Source: a virus
Direction: 5' to 3' (one strand)
DNA: 31,403 nucleotides
IMG/VR virus record: IMGVR_UViG_3300009164_000225
Span: 1-31,403 of that record
Made by a program: the position numbers and the translations under genes. Below are positions 14,863 to 23,357 of the stretch, one piece after another. The notes under the pieces were generated by a model. It saw nothing but the letters and a program-made list of their open reading frames with translations. It made no database searches and had not been told where the DNA came from. Within the stretch, counting starts at the first letter, position 1; the number at the start of each line of letters is the position of its first letter.

Positions 14863-15192
14863 ATGATAATTTTAAAAGAACAAGTAGAAGAACAATCTTT
14901 GAAATTCATTCCAAGAACATATTTCGCTACTGCAATAGTTTTGGTAAATGAAATGACAAATGAAAGTACTACTATAACATCTGATTTTTATAAAGATGGA
15001 TATTATCTATTTACTACTACTACATTTGATTTAAAAGAGGGTAATTTTTATACGTTATCAATTCTTAATAATACTGATGTAGTTTATAAAGACAAAATAT
15101 TTTGCACAAATCAAGTTATTGCTGATTATACAATTAACAAAGATGAATATGTAGCAAATCAAACAACTAATGATTTTATAGTTTATGAATAA
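14863..15192 (+). CDS. Small beta-rich virion-region protein
   Basis: 109 aa with alternating hydrophobic/polar strands and repeated Thr-rich segments (VNEMTNESTTITSDFYKDGY, YYLFTTTTFDLKEGNFYTLS). It may be an Ig-like or head-decoration type fold. First gene after the promoter-like repeat and overlapping the portal gene by eight bases. No family confidently assigned. Confidence 0.55.
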   Translation: MIILKEQVEEQSLKFIPRTYFATAIVLVNEMTNESTTITSDFYKDGYYLFTTTTFDLKEGNFYTLSILNNTDVVYKDKIFCTNQVIADYTINKDEYVANQTTNDFIVYE

Positions 15193-16984
15193 TTCAAATA
15201 TTTCTATTGTAAATTTAAGTGCATATACATCACCTAAAATACAAGAAAATAAAAAGCAAGGTTATATTGAGTACGGAGATGATAATAATTACTTTCAATT
15301 TTTAATTGATAGGTTTTTATATTCAACTACAAATGGTGCTATTATTACTGGTATATCTAATATGATATATGGTAAAGGTTTAGATGCTTTAGATGCTTCT
15401 AAAAAGCCAAATGAATATGCACAAATGAAAACCTTATTTAAGCCAGATATGTTGCGTAAAGTATGTTTAGAACGTAAACTGATGGGTATGGCTTCTATGC
15501 AAATAGTAAAGCAAAAGAATAAAGTAGTTAAAGTTGAGCATTTTCCAATACATACATTAAGAGCAGAAAAATGTAATGATAAAGGAGAAATAGAAGCGTA
15601 TTATTATTGTCCAGATTGGAGTAAGAAAAAACCAAGTGAAGTACTTAAAAGAATACCAGCGTGGGGTTTTGGTAATGGTAATGAAATTGAAATTATGGTT
15701 ATTAAACCTTATTTACCAATATTTCACTATTATACACCCGTTGATTATAATGGTGCTTTAGATTATGCTTTATTAGAAGAAGAAATATCTGAATATCAAA
15801 TAAACGATGTTAAGAATGGATTTAGTGGTACTAAGGTTATCAATTTTAACAATGGTATTCCAACTGAAGAAATGCGTAACCAAATTAAAGCAGATGTTAA
15901 AAATAAATTAACAGGTTCAAGAGGTGATAAAGTTATTGTAGCTTTTAATGCAAATGCAGAAAGTAAAACAACAGTTGAAGATATACCATTAACAGATGCA
16001 CCTGCACACTATGAATATTTGTCAAATGAATGCTTTAATAAATTAATAATAGGACATAGAGTTACTTCTCCTATGCTTTTAGGAATTAGAAATGGCGATG
16101 GTGGTTTAGGTAATAATGCAGATGAAATAAAAACTGCTACTTTATTATTTGATAATATAGTTATTAAACCATATCAATATGAAATAATAGAAGCATTAGA
16201 TGAAATATTATTTTATAATGATATTAGTTTAAAATTATACTTTAAAACTATACAACCATTAGAATTTACTGAATTAGATAATACACAAAATGCTGACCAA
16301 GTAAAAGAAGAAACTGGATTAAGTTCACATACTTGTTTGTCTTCAAATATTGCAGATGTTTTAATTGCTAAAGGAGAACATTTAGGAGAAGAATGGAATT
16401 TAATAGATGAGTTTGAAGTTGATTATGATTTAGAAGATGAATTAGATTTAGAAATTCAAACTATAAATAAAAAAAATAATCAAAAAAATATATTATCTAA
16501 AGCGTGGAAATTTGTTTCAACAGGTATAGCAAGACCAACTGCTAAAAGTTTAGAACAAGATGCAATAGTTGATGGTGTACAATTTATTACAAGATATGTT
16601 TATAGTGGTAATGCTACTGGACAAAGAGAATTTTGTAGTAAAATGATTAATGCTGATAAAGTTTACAGAAAAGAAGATATTATTGCTATGGAAAGTCAAG
16701 CAGTAAATTCTGGTTTTGGAGTTAGTGGTGCTGATAATTATTCAATTTGGTTATACAAAGGTGGTGCAAGATGTGAGCATAAATGGTTGCGTAGAACTTA
16801 TGCAAACTTTGAAGGAGTTAAAATAGACCCTACAAATCCAAATGCAAAAACTATTTCAAGTGCTACTGCTGAAAAATATGGTTATAGAATTAGAAACGAA
16901 AAAGAAGTTGCTATGAAACCAGCAGATATGCCTACAAAAGGTTACACACAAGAGTATTGGGACAAAATGGGATTTACAAATTAA
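15185..16984 (+). CDS. Portal protein with C-terminal Mu-F-like minor head domain
   Basis: 599 aa. Residues 1-400 look like a portal: YIEYGDDNNYFQFLIDRF near 27-44, early helices around ITGISNMIYGKGLDAL, a central RxTSPMLLGIRNGDGGLGNN region near 293-312, and a helical crown. Residues 440-599 carry REFCSKMINADKVYRKEDI, YSIWLYKGGARCEHKWLRR and RIRNEKEV, resembling the Mu-F/SPP1 gp7-type minor head protein. The usual two genes would thus be one. The portal is the channel for DNA packaging and ejection. Confidence 0.75.
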   Translation: MNNSNISIVNLSAYTSPKIQENKKQGYIEYGDDNNYFQFLIDRFLYSTTNGAIITGISNMIYGKGLDALDASKKPNEYAQMKTLFKPDMLRKVCLERKLMGMASMQIVKQKNKVVKVEHFPIHTLRAEKCNDKGEIEAYYYCPDWSKKKPSEVLKRIPAWGFGNGNEIEIMVIKPYLPIFHYYTPVDYNGALDYALLEEEISEYQINDVKNGFSGTKVINFNNGIPTEEMRNQIKADVKNKLTGSRGDKVIVAFNANAESKTTVEDIPLTDAPAHYEYLSNECFNKLIIGHRVTSPMLLGIRNGDGGLGNNADEIKTATLLFDNIVIKPYQYEIIEALDEILFYNDISLKLYFKTIQPLEFTELDNTQNADQVKEETGLSSHTCLSSNIADVLIAKGEHLGEEWNLIDEFEVDYDLEDELDLEIQTINKKNNQKNILSKAWKFVSTGIARPTAKSLEQDAIVDGVQFITRYVYSGNATGQREFCSKMINADKVYRKEDIIAMESQAVNSGFGVSGADNYSIWLYKGGARCEHKWLRRTYANFEGVKIDPTNPNAKTISSATAEKYGYRIRNEKEVAMKPADMPTKGYTQEYWDKMGFTN

Positions 16985-16987
16985 GAT

Positions 16988-17491
16988 ATGGCAGCACAAG
17001 CATTATTTATAACCAGAGATGATATAGTTAAATTTACTGCATTAAATGGAAACATTGATACAGATAAATTTATACAATTTGTTAAGATAGCACAAGATAC
17101 ACATATACAAACATTTTTAGGAACTAAATTATTTAATAGACTTAATGATGATATTGTAAATGATGATTTAACAGAGCCATATACAACGCTTTTAAGCAAG
17201 TATATTAAACCAATGGTAATACATTGGAGTATGGTTGAAGCATTACCTTTTTTAGCCATTACAATAGCTGGAAAAGGTATATATAAACATACATCAGAAA
17301 ATGCTACAAATATTGAAAAAAATGAAATTGATTTCTTAATTGAAAAGGAAAGAGATATTGCACAACATTATACAAATAGATTTATTGATTATATGAGTTT
17401 TCATCAAGCATCATTTCCAGAATATAATACTAATTCAAATGGAGATATGTATCCAGATAAAGATGCTTATTTTACAGGTTGGGTATTATGA
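16988..17491 (+). CDS. Head-tail connector-like protein (DUF6712 type)
   Basis: 167 aa, three bases after the portal gene. The helical N-terminus (FITRDDIVKFTALNGNIDTD), IAQDTHIQTFLGTKLFNRL near 35-53 and WSMVEALPFLAITIAGKGIY near 79-98 match the DUF6712 family found beside portals in Bacteroidota phages. Helix content and position fit an adaptor (gp6-like) joining portal and tail. Confidence 0.65.
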   Translation: MAAQALFITRDDIVKFTALNGNIDTDKFIQFVKIAQDTHIQTFLGTKLFNRLNDDIVNDDLTEPYTTLLSKYIKPMVIHWSMVEALPFLAITIAGKGIYKHTSENATNIEKNEIDFLIEKERDIAQHYTNRFIDYMSFHQASFPEYNTNSNGDMYPDKDAYFTGWVL

Positions 17492-17595
17492 TAAATAAAT
17501 ATAAACCAAAACAAGCTAATATTAAGAAGTTAGAATTATTTTTAAAAAAAATAGAAAATAAAAAGAAAGATGGGATTAAATTTTCAAAATATTAA
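17488..17595 (+). CDS. 35-aa basic micro-protein
   Basis: The ATG overlaps the previous stop (ATGA) and the end overlaps the next gene by 26 bases. Begins MINKYKPKQANIKKLELF; very Lys-rich and helical. The overlaps are the only support. Confidence 0.4.
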   Translation: MINKYKPKQANIKKLELFLKKIENKKKDGIKFSKY

Positions 17596-17905
17596 AGGAG
17601 ATACATTTGAACAAGTAACTTTTGAGTTATTATTAAACAATGAACCATATAGTTTAGAAGATGCAATAATTAGAATGCAACTTAGAAAAGAATATGGTGG
17701 TATTCCATTTTTATCTTTAACTTCTATTGATAATGCTGGTATAACTATTACTAATGATGTATTAGGACATTTTAAAATAAATGAACAAGTAATTAATATT
17801 TGTGCATATAATTATTTATATGATATAGAAATAGAGTTTGGTGATGGTACTATTAAAACTTATATAAGTGGTAATTTTTTAATTAAAAATGATGTAACAA
17901 GATAA
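17570..17905 (+). CDS. BppU-like baseplate/fibre-attachment protein
   Basis: 111 aa. It begins MGLNFQNIKGDTFEQVTFEL, followed by EPYSLEDAIIRMQLRKEYGG and a short beta-rich end ISGNFLIKNDVTR. The KGDTF...F-L...P--L--A-I-MQLR pattern is that of the N-terminal domain of BppU-type baseplate proteins that anchor fibres. The stop overlaps the fibre ATG (TAATG), so both are probably made together. Confidence 0.65.
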   Translation: MGLNFQNIKGDTFEQVTFELLLNNEPYSLEDAIIRMQLRKEYGGIPFLSLTSIDNAGITITNDVLGHFKINEQVINICAYNYLYDIEIEFGDGTIKTYISGNFLIKNDVTR

Positions 17906-20037
17906 TGAGCGATATAATAGATATAAACGTAGGAGAAATTATTGAAGAAGTTACTATTAATGTAGTTGATAATGTTATTCAAGTAAACATAAATAAAGTA
18001 ACAGGTGGTGGTAGTAATCAAAATTTACAAGAAGTTACAGATAATGGAAATGTAACTACAAATGATATTCAAGTTGAAAATGCAAATTACTTTAGTATTA
18101 TTCAACCAAGTGATGTAGGAACAGAAAATAAAACTACAGGTGCTTATGCTTATATTGGTGCTGATGGAGTTTTAGGTTTAAATAATGGAAATATTGAAAG
18201 CACATTAAAAAACACAAATGTAGATAATGCAGTTAGTTTAGAATTTCCAAATAAACCAACAGGAACATATACAATAGCAACAACTGAAGATACAAGTACA
18301 CAAGTAAATTCAGATTGGAATGCAACATCTGGTGTAGAAGAAATATTAAATAAACCTACTATTCCAACAAATACAAGTGATTTAACAAATGATAGTAATT
18401 TTGTTTCAGATACTGATTATACACATACTGATAATAATTTTACAGATACATTAAAAACTAAATTAGATGGTATTGCTGATGGTGCAGAAGTAAATGTAAA
18501 TGCTGATTGGAATGCTACAAGTGGTGATGCTCAAATTTTGAATAAACCAGGTTTAGCAACAGTTGCTACAAGTGGAAGTTATACAGATTTAACAAACAAA
18601 CCAACTATTCCAGCAGCACAAATACAAAGTGACTGGACACAAGCTAATACAAGTGCTTTAGATTATATTAAAAACAAACCTACTATTCCTAGTGCTATAA
18701 CACAAACAAGTCAATTAACTAACAATGGTTCTGATGGTGTAAATCCTTTTATTACTGCTTTAGATATACCATCTGCTGGTTCTGCTTCAACTTTAATACG
18801 TGAGGTTAAAAATATGACTGGTGCAACTTTAACAAAAGGTACAGTAGTTTATATTAGTGGTGCAAATGGTAATAAAGCATTGGTATCAAAAGCTATTGCT
18901 ACAACAGATGCTACAAGTGCAAGAACATTTGGTTTATTACAATCTGATATTTTAAATAATGGATTAGGAAATTGTGTTATTATTGGAGATTTAAGTGGAT
19001 TAAATACTTCTTCATTTGCAGAAGGAGCACAATTATATTTAAGCGGAGTTACTGCTGGTGTATATACAGATACAAAAGTTTTAGCTCCTACACATTTAGT
19101 TTATATTGGAAAAGTTACTCGTTCACATCCAACACAAGGACAAATAGAAGTACAAATTCAAAATGGATATGAATTAGACGAACTTCATAATGTACAAGCA
19201 CAAAGTCCAAGTAATAATGATACTTTATATTTTGATAATTCAGTAAACCAATGGAAAACTGCATCAATATCAACTATATTAGGATATACACCAGAAAATG
19301 TAGCAAATAAACAAACAGATTTAACCGCAAGTGCAACTAAATATCCAACAGTAAATGCAGTAAATACTGCTTTAGGATTAAAAGAAAATAGTGCAAATAA
19401 AAGTACATCAACTTCTGATAGTGCAAGTACAACTAAATTTCCAGTATGGAGTGCAATAGTTAGTTATTTTTCAGCTTCAAAAATTAAAACATTATTAGGT
19501 CAAGCAAGTACATCAGTTGATGGTTGGTTAAGTAGCACAGATTGGAATATATTTAATAATAAATTAACCGGTTATTTATATAAATTAGCAGTATCTCCAG
19601 CAGCGGTAACTGGAACATTATCTGAAACACAAGTATTACAATTAACCATACCTGCTAATACTTTTTCATCAAATGATATATTAACCTTTACATCTATATT
19701 TCAAAAAACAGGAATTATTGGTGGATATAGTGTAAGAGTTAAGATTTCTACTTCTGCAACTATGCCAAGTGGTGCTACATCTCAAATAGCAGTTGTAACA
19801 ATAGGCAGTACTTCTTTATTTGCTAATTTCAATAGACAAGCTATGATATTAAATGGCGGTAATATTAGTACGCTTACAAATACAACTTCATTAATATCAG
19901 ATACAGGAACAAGTACAAATACATTAACAACACAAACATTTGATACTACTGTAACAAATTATTTATATGTTTCAATAACTAATGCTTCTACTGCTGATAG
20001 TGTTGTTTTAAAGTCTTTTAAACTTTCAAATATATAA
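17905..20037 (+). CDS. Tail fibre protein
   Basis: 710-aa receptor-binding candidate. The N-terminus (1-30) is beta-rich and probably attaches to the BppU-like protein. The shaft has degenerate repeats of SDWNATSG...ILNKPTIP at about residues 136, 200 and 242, and SYTDLTNKPTIP near 224, with LKTKLDGIADGAEVNVNADW between. KQTDLTASATKYPTVNAVNT follows near 470. Residues 550-710 form a Thr/Ser-rich beta domain, the likely receptor-binding head. The SDWN/NKPTI repeat is widespread in phage fibres. Confidence 0.8.
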   Translation: MSDIIDINVGEIIEEVTINVVDNVIQVNINKVTGGGSNQNLQEVTDNGNVTTNDIQVENANYFSIIQPSDVGTENKTTGAYAYIGADGVLGLNNGNIESTLKNTNVDNAVSLEFPNKPTGTYTIATTEDTSTQVNSDWNATSGVEEILNKPTIPTNTSDLTNDSNFVSDTDYTHTDNNFTDTLKTKLDGIADGAEVNVNADWNATSGDAQILNKPGLATVATSGSYTDLTNKPTIPAAQIQSDWTQANTSALDYIKNKPTIPSAITQTSQLTNNGSDGVNPFITALDIPSAGSASTLIREVKNMTGATLTKGTVVYISGANGNKALVSKAIATTDATSARTFGLLQSDILNNGLGNCVIIGDLSGLNTSSFAEGAQLYLSGVTAGVYTDTKVLAPTHLVYIGKVTRSHPTQGQIEVQIQNGYELDELHNVQAQSPSNNDTLYFDNSVNQWKTASISTILGYTPENVANKQTDLTASATKYPTVNAVNTALGLKENSANKSTSTSDSASTTKFPVWSAIVSYFSASKIKTLLGQASTSVDGWLSSTDWNIFNNKLTGYLYKLAVSPAAVTGTLSETQVLQLTIPANTFSSNDILTFTSIFQKTGIIGGYSVRVKISTSATMPSGATSQIAVVTIGSTSLFANFNRQAMILNGGNISTLTNTTSLISDTGTSTNTLTTQTFDTTVTNYLYVSITNASTADSVVLKSFKLSNI

Positions 20038-20039
20038 TT

Positions 20040-20207
20040 ATGATACTAACTATAATTGATAAAATAACTGGACAAGAATTAAGAGCGCAATTACAAGGTT
20101 TTGAAATATCTAAAAATGAAATTGAAATTACAGAATTAAGAACTGAAGTAATGGATAAACCATATTTTGATTTTAAAACAAGAACGTTCTATAATAAAGT
20201 ATATTAA
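20040..20207 (+). CDS. 55-aa fibre-adjacent protein
   Basis: Begins MILTIIDKITGQELRAQLQG and contains EIEITELRTEVMDKPYFDF. It starts two bases after the fibre stop and its TAA overlaps the next ATG. Part of it resembles the short frame at 3870-3959. It may be a fibre-associated or lysis-region accessory protein; function unknown. Confidence 0.6.
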   Translation: MILTIIDKITGQELRAQLQGFEISKNEIEITELRTEVMDKPYFDFKTRTFYNKVY

Positions 20208-20434
20208 TGAAAATATTAATTGATACATTAACTAATAATGGAAAGTTTAGTCAAAAAAGATTAATGACTTTTAGCAGTTTTTTTGTATCAACTATTTATG
20301 CTTTTATGCCTTTAATAGATAGTAAATTTGAAGTTAAAGAATTTGTTTTTTTAGGATTTTTAGGAGCAGGTGGATTTAGTTTATTTAGAACACAAAAACA
20401 GAATGAGAATATAATAAATAATAATAATGAATAA
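20207..20434 (+). CDS. Putative holin
   Basis: 75 aa with a short N-terminal soluble part (KILIDTLTNNGKFSQKRLM), two likely membrane helices about 20-37 and 45-59, and an Asn/Gln-rich charged tail. Size, topology and location before the endolysin fit a class II holin that permeabilises the inner membrane at lysis. Confidence 0.6.
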   Translation: MKILIDTLTNNGKFSQKRLMTFSSFFVSTIYAFMPLIDSKFEVKEFVFLGFLGAGGFSLFRTQKQNENIINNNNE

Positions 20435-20597
20435 CGCACACGATATTAAAGTTTTAATTGTAAATAGTTTATTAATTAGTTTTACTTTTTCAAATGTAGA
20501 AACAGGATTAAAGATATTATCATTATTATTAGCTATTGGATATACTGCAAGGAGATGGTGGTTAATGGAAAAAAACAAAAAAAATGAAACTGAATAA
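20427..20597 (+). CDS. Small membrane protein of the lysis cassette (second holin candidate)
   Basis: 56 aa. Overlaps the holin candidate by eight bases and the endolysin by 14. It has a hydrophobic N-terminal half (FKVLIVNSLLISFTF-type) and a clear helix LKILSLLLAIGYTA before RRWWLMEKNKK. It could be a second holin, an antiholin or a holin partner. Confidence 0.55.
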   Translation: MNNAHDIKVLIVNSLLISFTFSNVETGLKILSLLLAIGYTARRWWLMEKNKKNETE

Positions 20598-21030
20598 AGA
20601 AGGATATTTATTAATAACAAAACACGAAGGATTAAGTTTAAAACCTTATTTATGTCCAGCTAAAATACCTACTATTGGATATGGTAATACCTATTATCCA
20701 GATGGTAAAAGAGTAACTTTATTAGATAAAGAAATTACTAAAGAATATGCTTTTGAAATATTTAAAGAAATAGCTGATAGATTTGCTAAAAGAGTAAATA
20801 GTTTGGTTACAAAAGAAATAAATCAAAATAAATTTAATGCTTTAGTTTCATTTGCATATAATGTTGGTACTGGTAATTTTGCTTCAAGTACATTATTAAA
20901 AAAAGTAAATATAAATCCAAATGATTTGTCTATTAGAAATGAATTTATGAAATGGAATAAAGTAAATAAAATAGTTATTAATGGTTTAACAAATAGAAGA
21001 AATGAAGAAGCAAATATTTATTTTAGTTAG
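20584..21030 (+). CDS. GH24 lysozyme (endolysin)
   Basis: 148 aa; degrades peptidoglycan at lysis. The catalytic set is visible: Glu15 in KHEG, Cys24 and Thr30 (E-8aa-C-5aa-T, as in P1/lambdoid-type endolysins where the middle residue is D or C), followed by TIGYGNT. ALVSFAYNVGTGNFASSTLL near 98-117 and the GLTNRRNEEANIY end are also typical. No signal peptide, so export depends on the holin. Confidence 0.9.
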   Translation: MKLNKEGYLLITKHEGLSLKPYLCPAKIPTIGYGNTYYPDGKRVTLLDKEITKEYAFEIFKEIADRFAKRVNSLVTKEINQNKFNALVSFAYNVGTGNFASSTLLKKVNINPNDLSIRNEFMKWNKVNKIVINGLTNRRNEEANIYFS

Positions 21031-21496
21031 TTTAGTTTTTATATCTTGTGGTTCAAGAAAAGTACATAAAACAAATTTAGAAGAAAAAAAAGATAGTATT
21101 TCAGTTAATGATGTAAAAACAGAAATAAAAACAAATGAAAATACATTTGAAAATAATATATCTAAAATAGATAAAACAGAAGATGAATTTATAATTGAAC
21201 CAATAGATACTTCAAAAGAAATAGTTGTAAATGGTAAAACTTATAAAAACATTAAAATAAGACACAAAAAAACTAAAGACAATAGTTTACATATAAATAA
21301 AAAGAAAGTGTCTAAAAACGCTTTAAAACAACAAATAAAGCATAATAAGCAAGTTGTTTCATCAAGAAAAGTATTTATAGAAAGAGAAATACATAAAAAA
21401 GAAAGTTTAGTTATATATATATATTATTTAATATTATTAATTATATTATATTTTATTTATAAATATAGATTTAATATTATAAAGTTATTTATTTAA
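21002..21496 (+). CDS. Unimolecular spanin (u-spanin)
   Basis: 164 aa. The N-terminus MKKQIFILVSLVFISCGS is a lipoprotein signal with lipobox Cys16, predicting an outer-membrane anchor. The middle is Lys/Glu-rich and periplasmic; residues about 135-154 (SLVIYIYYLILLIILYFIYK) form one membrane helix near the C-terminus. Lipid anchor at one end and inner-membrane helix at the other is the u-spanin design that fuses the two membranes at the end of lysis. Overlaps the endolysin by 29 bases. Confidence 0.8.
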   Translation: MKKQIFILVSLVFISCGSRKVHKTNLEEKKDSISVNDVKTEIKTNENTFENNISKIDKTEDEFIIEPIDTSKEIVVNGKTYKNIKIRHKKTKDNSLHINKKKVSKNALKQQIKHNKQVVSSRKVFIEREIHKKESLVIYIYYLILLIILYFIYKYRFNIIKLFI

Positions 21497-21500
21497 TATT

Positions 21501-21557
21501 CTTTGAATTAATTAAGTAATATATATTAAATTATAATTATCTTTGAATTAATTAAGT
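21501..21557. repeat. Two copies of CTTTGAATTAATTAAGT, 40-bp period
   Basis: The 17-mer is at 21501-21517 and 21541-21557, with similar AT-rich sequence after each copy. It contains the palindrome TTAATTAA. A TATCTTTG (TAnnTTTG) box overlaps the second copy at 21538-21545. The whole gap 21497-21695 holds no gene; apart from these repeats I see only AT-rich sequence. It could be a regulatory region or replication-related. Confidence 0.5.
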
Positions 21558-21695
21558 TATTTATATTATTATATATATTATTAAGAAATTAAAAATAAAG
21601 AAAATAAACGTTTTTAAGCAACGATATTTAGTAAAGTTATATAGATATACTAAAAAACTACAAAAGTGTCTTAAAACATATTTAAAATACGTTAT

Positions 21696-22094
21696 ATGGC
21701 TAAAGTAAGTAAAAAACCACTTCGTAAAAATCTAATAAAAGAATTAGATATAGTTTTTAGTCAGTTTATAAGGTTAAGATATGCTAAAAATGAAATAGCA
21801 GAATGTGTTACTTGTGGTAAAAAAGACCATTGGAAGAAATTACAGAACGGGCATTTTATGAGTAGAGCAAATTATTCAACCAGATGGAATGAAGATAATT
21901 GCCAAGTTCAATGTATGGGTTGTAATGTATTCAAACAAGGTGAACAGTATAAATATAGTTTATATCTTGGTAATAAGTTATCTGAAGAATTATATTTAAA
22001 ATCAAAACAAATAGTTAAATTTGCTGATGTAGAATTAATTGATATGATTGATTATTATAAACAACAAGTAAATTCATTGATTAAGTTTTCATAA
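21696..22094 (+). CDS. ninG: NinG-like recombination endonuclease
   Basis: 132 aa. Cys37 and Cys40 (CVTC), GHFMSRANYSTRWNEDNCQV near 52-71 and QCMGCN near 72-77 match lambda NinG (Rap), a structure-specific nuclease that cuts recombination intermediates, with an HNH-like zinc site. It is the first gene of the DNA metabolism half and is followed by a terminator. Confidence 0.8.
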   Translation: MAKVSKKPLRKNLIKELDIVFSQFIRLRYAKNEIAECVTCGKKDHWKKLQNGHFMSRANYSTRWNEDNCQVQCMGCNVFKQGEQYKYSLYLGNKLSEELYLKSKQIVKFADVELIDMIDYYKQQVNSLIKFS

Positions 22095-22118
22095 TAGTTT
22101 TTAAATGTTTTTGTTAAG

Positions 22119-22150
22119 AAAGGAGTAGTTTAATAGCTACTCTTTTTTTT
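22119..22150 (+). terminator. Rho-independent terminator after ninG
   Basis: GAGTAG (22123-22128) and CTACTC (22137-22142), extended by A-T and G-T pairs, eight-base loop, then eight Ts. It separates the lysis-ninG transcript from the early operon starting at 22236. Confidence 0.85.
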
Positions 22151-22157
22151 GTCTATA

Positions 22158-22176
22158 TGTTAAAGAAATGTTAAAG
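22158..22176 (+). promoter_or_regulatory. Paired TGTTAAAG element (copy 1)
   Basis: TGTTAAAG-AAA-TGTTAAAG, two direct 8-mers with an 11-bp period, about one helical turn. The same 19 bases occur at 28661-28679. Both copies follow a terminator and lie upstream of a TAnnTTTG box (44 bases to the box here). A likely operator or activator site for early genes. Confidence 0.55.
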
Positions 22177-22201
22177 TTTATTTTTGTATTAATTTAATAG
22201 T

Positions 22202-22209
22202 TAGATTTG
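22202..22209 (+). promoter_or_regulatory. Host-type -7 promoter box (TAGATTTG)
   Basis: Matches TAnnTTTG, 26 bases before the ATG at 22236. The nearest TTTG upstream (22183-22186) leaves only 15 bases between boxes, shorter than usual, so a bound activator at 22158-22176 may help. Confidence 0.6.
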
Positions 22210-22235
22210 TACCATAATTAAAAAACAAATAACAA

Positions 22236-22415
22236 ATGAAAGATTTATTAGATTACAACAGATTTAGAATTGAAACTTTACAAAGTAGAGTTTGTGAATT
22301 AGAAAGTTTATTAAATACAATAGAAACTTATTGCTTTGAATTAGCAGATGAAGATTGTCCATCAGATTACAAGACAATTATAAAAAAAGAATTATATAAC
22401 TTAAAAATAAAGTAA
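22236..22415 (+). CDS. 59-aa first gene of the early operon
   Basis: Begins MKDLLDYNRFRIETLQSRV with heptad-like LESLLN, so short coiled coil, and has two Cys (FELADEDCPSD). It follows the TAGATTTG box and an ACAAATAACAAATG leader. Function unknown; position suits an early host-takeover or regulatory protein. Confidence 0.6.
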   Translation: MKDLLDYNRFRIETLQSRVCELESLLNTIETYCFELADEDCPSDYKTIIKKELYNLKIK

Positions 22416-22419
22416 AATT

Positions 22420-22686
22420 ATGGAATTTATTACAGATGTATTAGGGTACAGAGCAGATGGAACTAAAATAGTTAAAAATTACTATTTATATCCAACAAAA
22501 CAAAATCTTTTAAATAATGCTCAAAAAGAATTTACTAAACAACAAAAAAAAGTTGCTAAAGCAAATTATAAACTTTCTTTAAAACAAAATATAATGCATC
22601 AAACAAGAAGAAAAGAACTTGTTGAACATTTAGTAAAACAACAATTTCCAAAATGGAATATAAAATTATCATTTTTAAATAATTAA
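22420..22686 (+). CDS. 88-aa basic hypothetical protein
   Basis: Begins MEFITDVLGYRADGTKIVKN and is strongly Lys-rich (TKQQKKVAKANYKLSLKQN). It may bind nucleic acid, but no known motif is visible. Five bases on each side separate it from its neighbours, placing it in the recombination operon before ERF. Confidence 0.6.
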   Translation: MEFITDVLGYRADGTKIVKNYYLYPTKQNLLNNAQKEFTKQQKKVAKANYKLSLKQNIMHQTRRKELVEHLVKQQFPKWNIKLSFLNN

Positions 22687-22690
22687 AATA

Positions 22691-23311
22691 ATGAAAGACT
22701 TAAACTTAAATCAAAAACTATCTTTAATTCAAAAAGAATTTAAAGCAAACAAATCAAAATTTAATAGTTTTGGTAAATATAATTTTAGAAGTGCTGAAGA
22801 TATATTAGAAGCATTAAAACCATTTAATAAAAAATATGAAGTTTGTTTTACAATTTCAGAAAAATTAATTGATTTTAATAATACACCTTATGTAGAATTG
22901 CAAGATAAGAACGGAACTTATAATGCACCAACATCAGTACCAATTATTGAAAGTAAAGCTACAATATTTGATAATAATGGAGTAAATGAAATATCAACAA
23001 CTGCTATTGTAGGTGTAGATTTAAATCAGAAAGGAATGCAAGTACCACAACAATTTGGTTCTGCTTCTTCTTATGCTAAAAAATACGCATTAGGCAACTT
23101 ACTTTTAATTGATGATACACAAGATGCAGATGCAACTAATAAACACGACAAAGAAGTAAAAACAGAAGATGATTTAAAATGGTTAAATAAAAATACACCA
23201 GAATTTAATAAAGCTATTGAATATTTAAAAAATGGTGGTAATATTGCAACTATTGAAAATAAATATAAATTAGCAAAAGCAGTTAAAGATGAATTATTAA
23301 AAGTAAAATAG
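22691..23311 (+). CDS. erf: ERF-family single-strand annealing protein
   Basis: 206 aa. Anneals complementary strands during phage recombination. The N-terminal FGKYNFRSAEDILEALKPFN near 27-46 and QFGSASSYAKKYALGNLLLI near 119-138, then DDTQDADA, are the ERF hallmarks. The C-terminal 60 residues are a charged helical tail. It lies with ninG and an SSB-like protein; a RecE-type exonuclease is encoded at 29163. Confidence 0.85.
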   Translation: MKDLNLNQKLSLIQKEFKANKSKFNSFGKYNFRSAEDILEALKPFNKKYEVCFTISEKLIDFNNTPYVELQDKNGTYNAPTSVPIIESKATIFDNNGVNEISTTAIVGVDLNQKGMQVPQQFGSASSYAKKYALGNLLLIDDTQDADATNKHDKEVKTEDDLKWLNKNTPEFNKAIEYLKNGGNIATIENKYKLAKAVKDELLKVK

Positions 23312-23357
23312 GGAAGCTGAAAACTATATAGAGTAGGCAAATTTTAAATAAAAAAAT

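Noticed and set aside
18972-19172. 66-codon plus-strand frame inside the tail fibre
   Set aside because: Aromatic and Cys-rich nonsense product in an alternate frame of a well-supported fibre gene.
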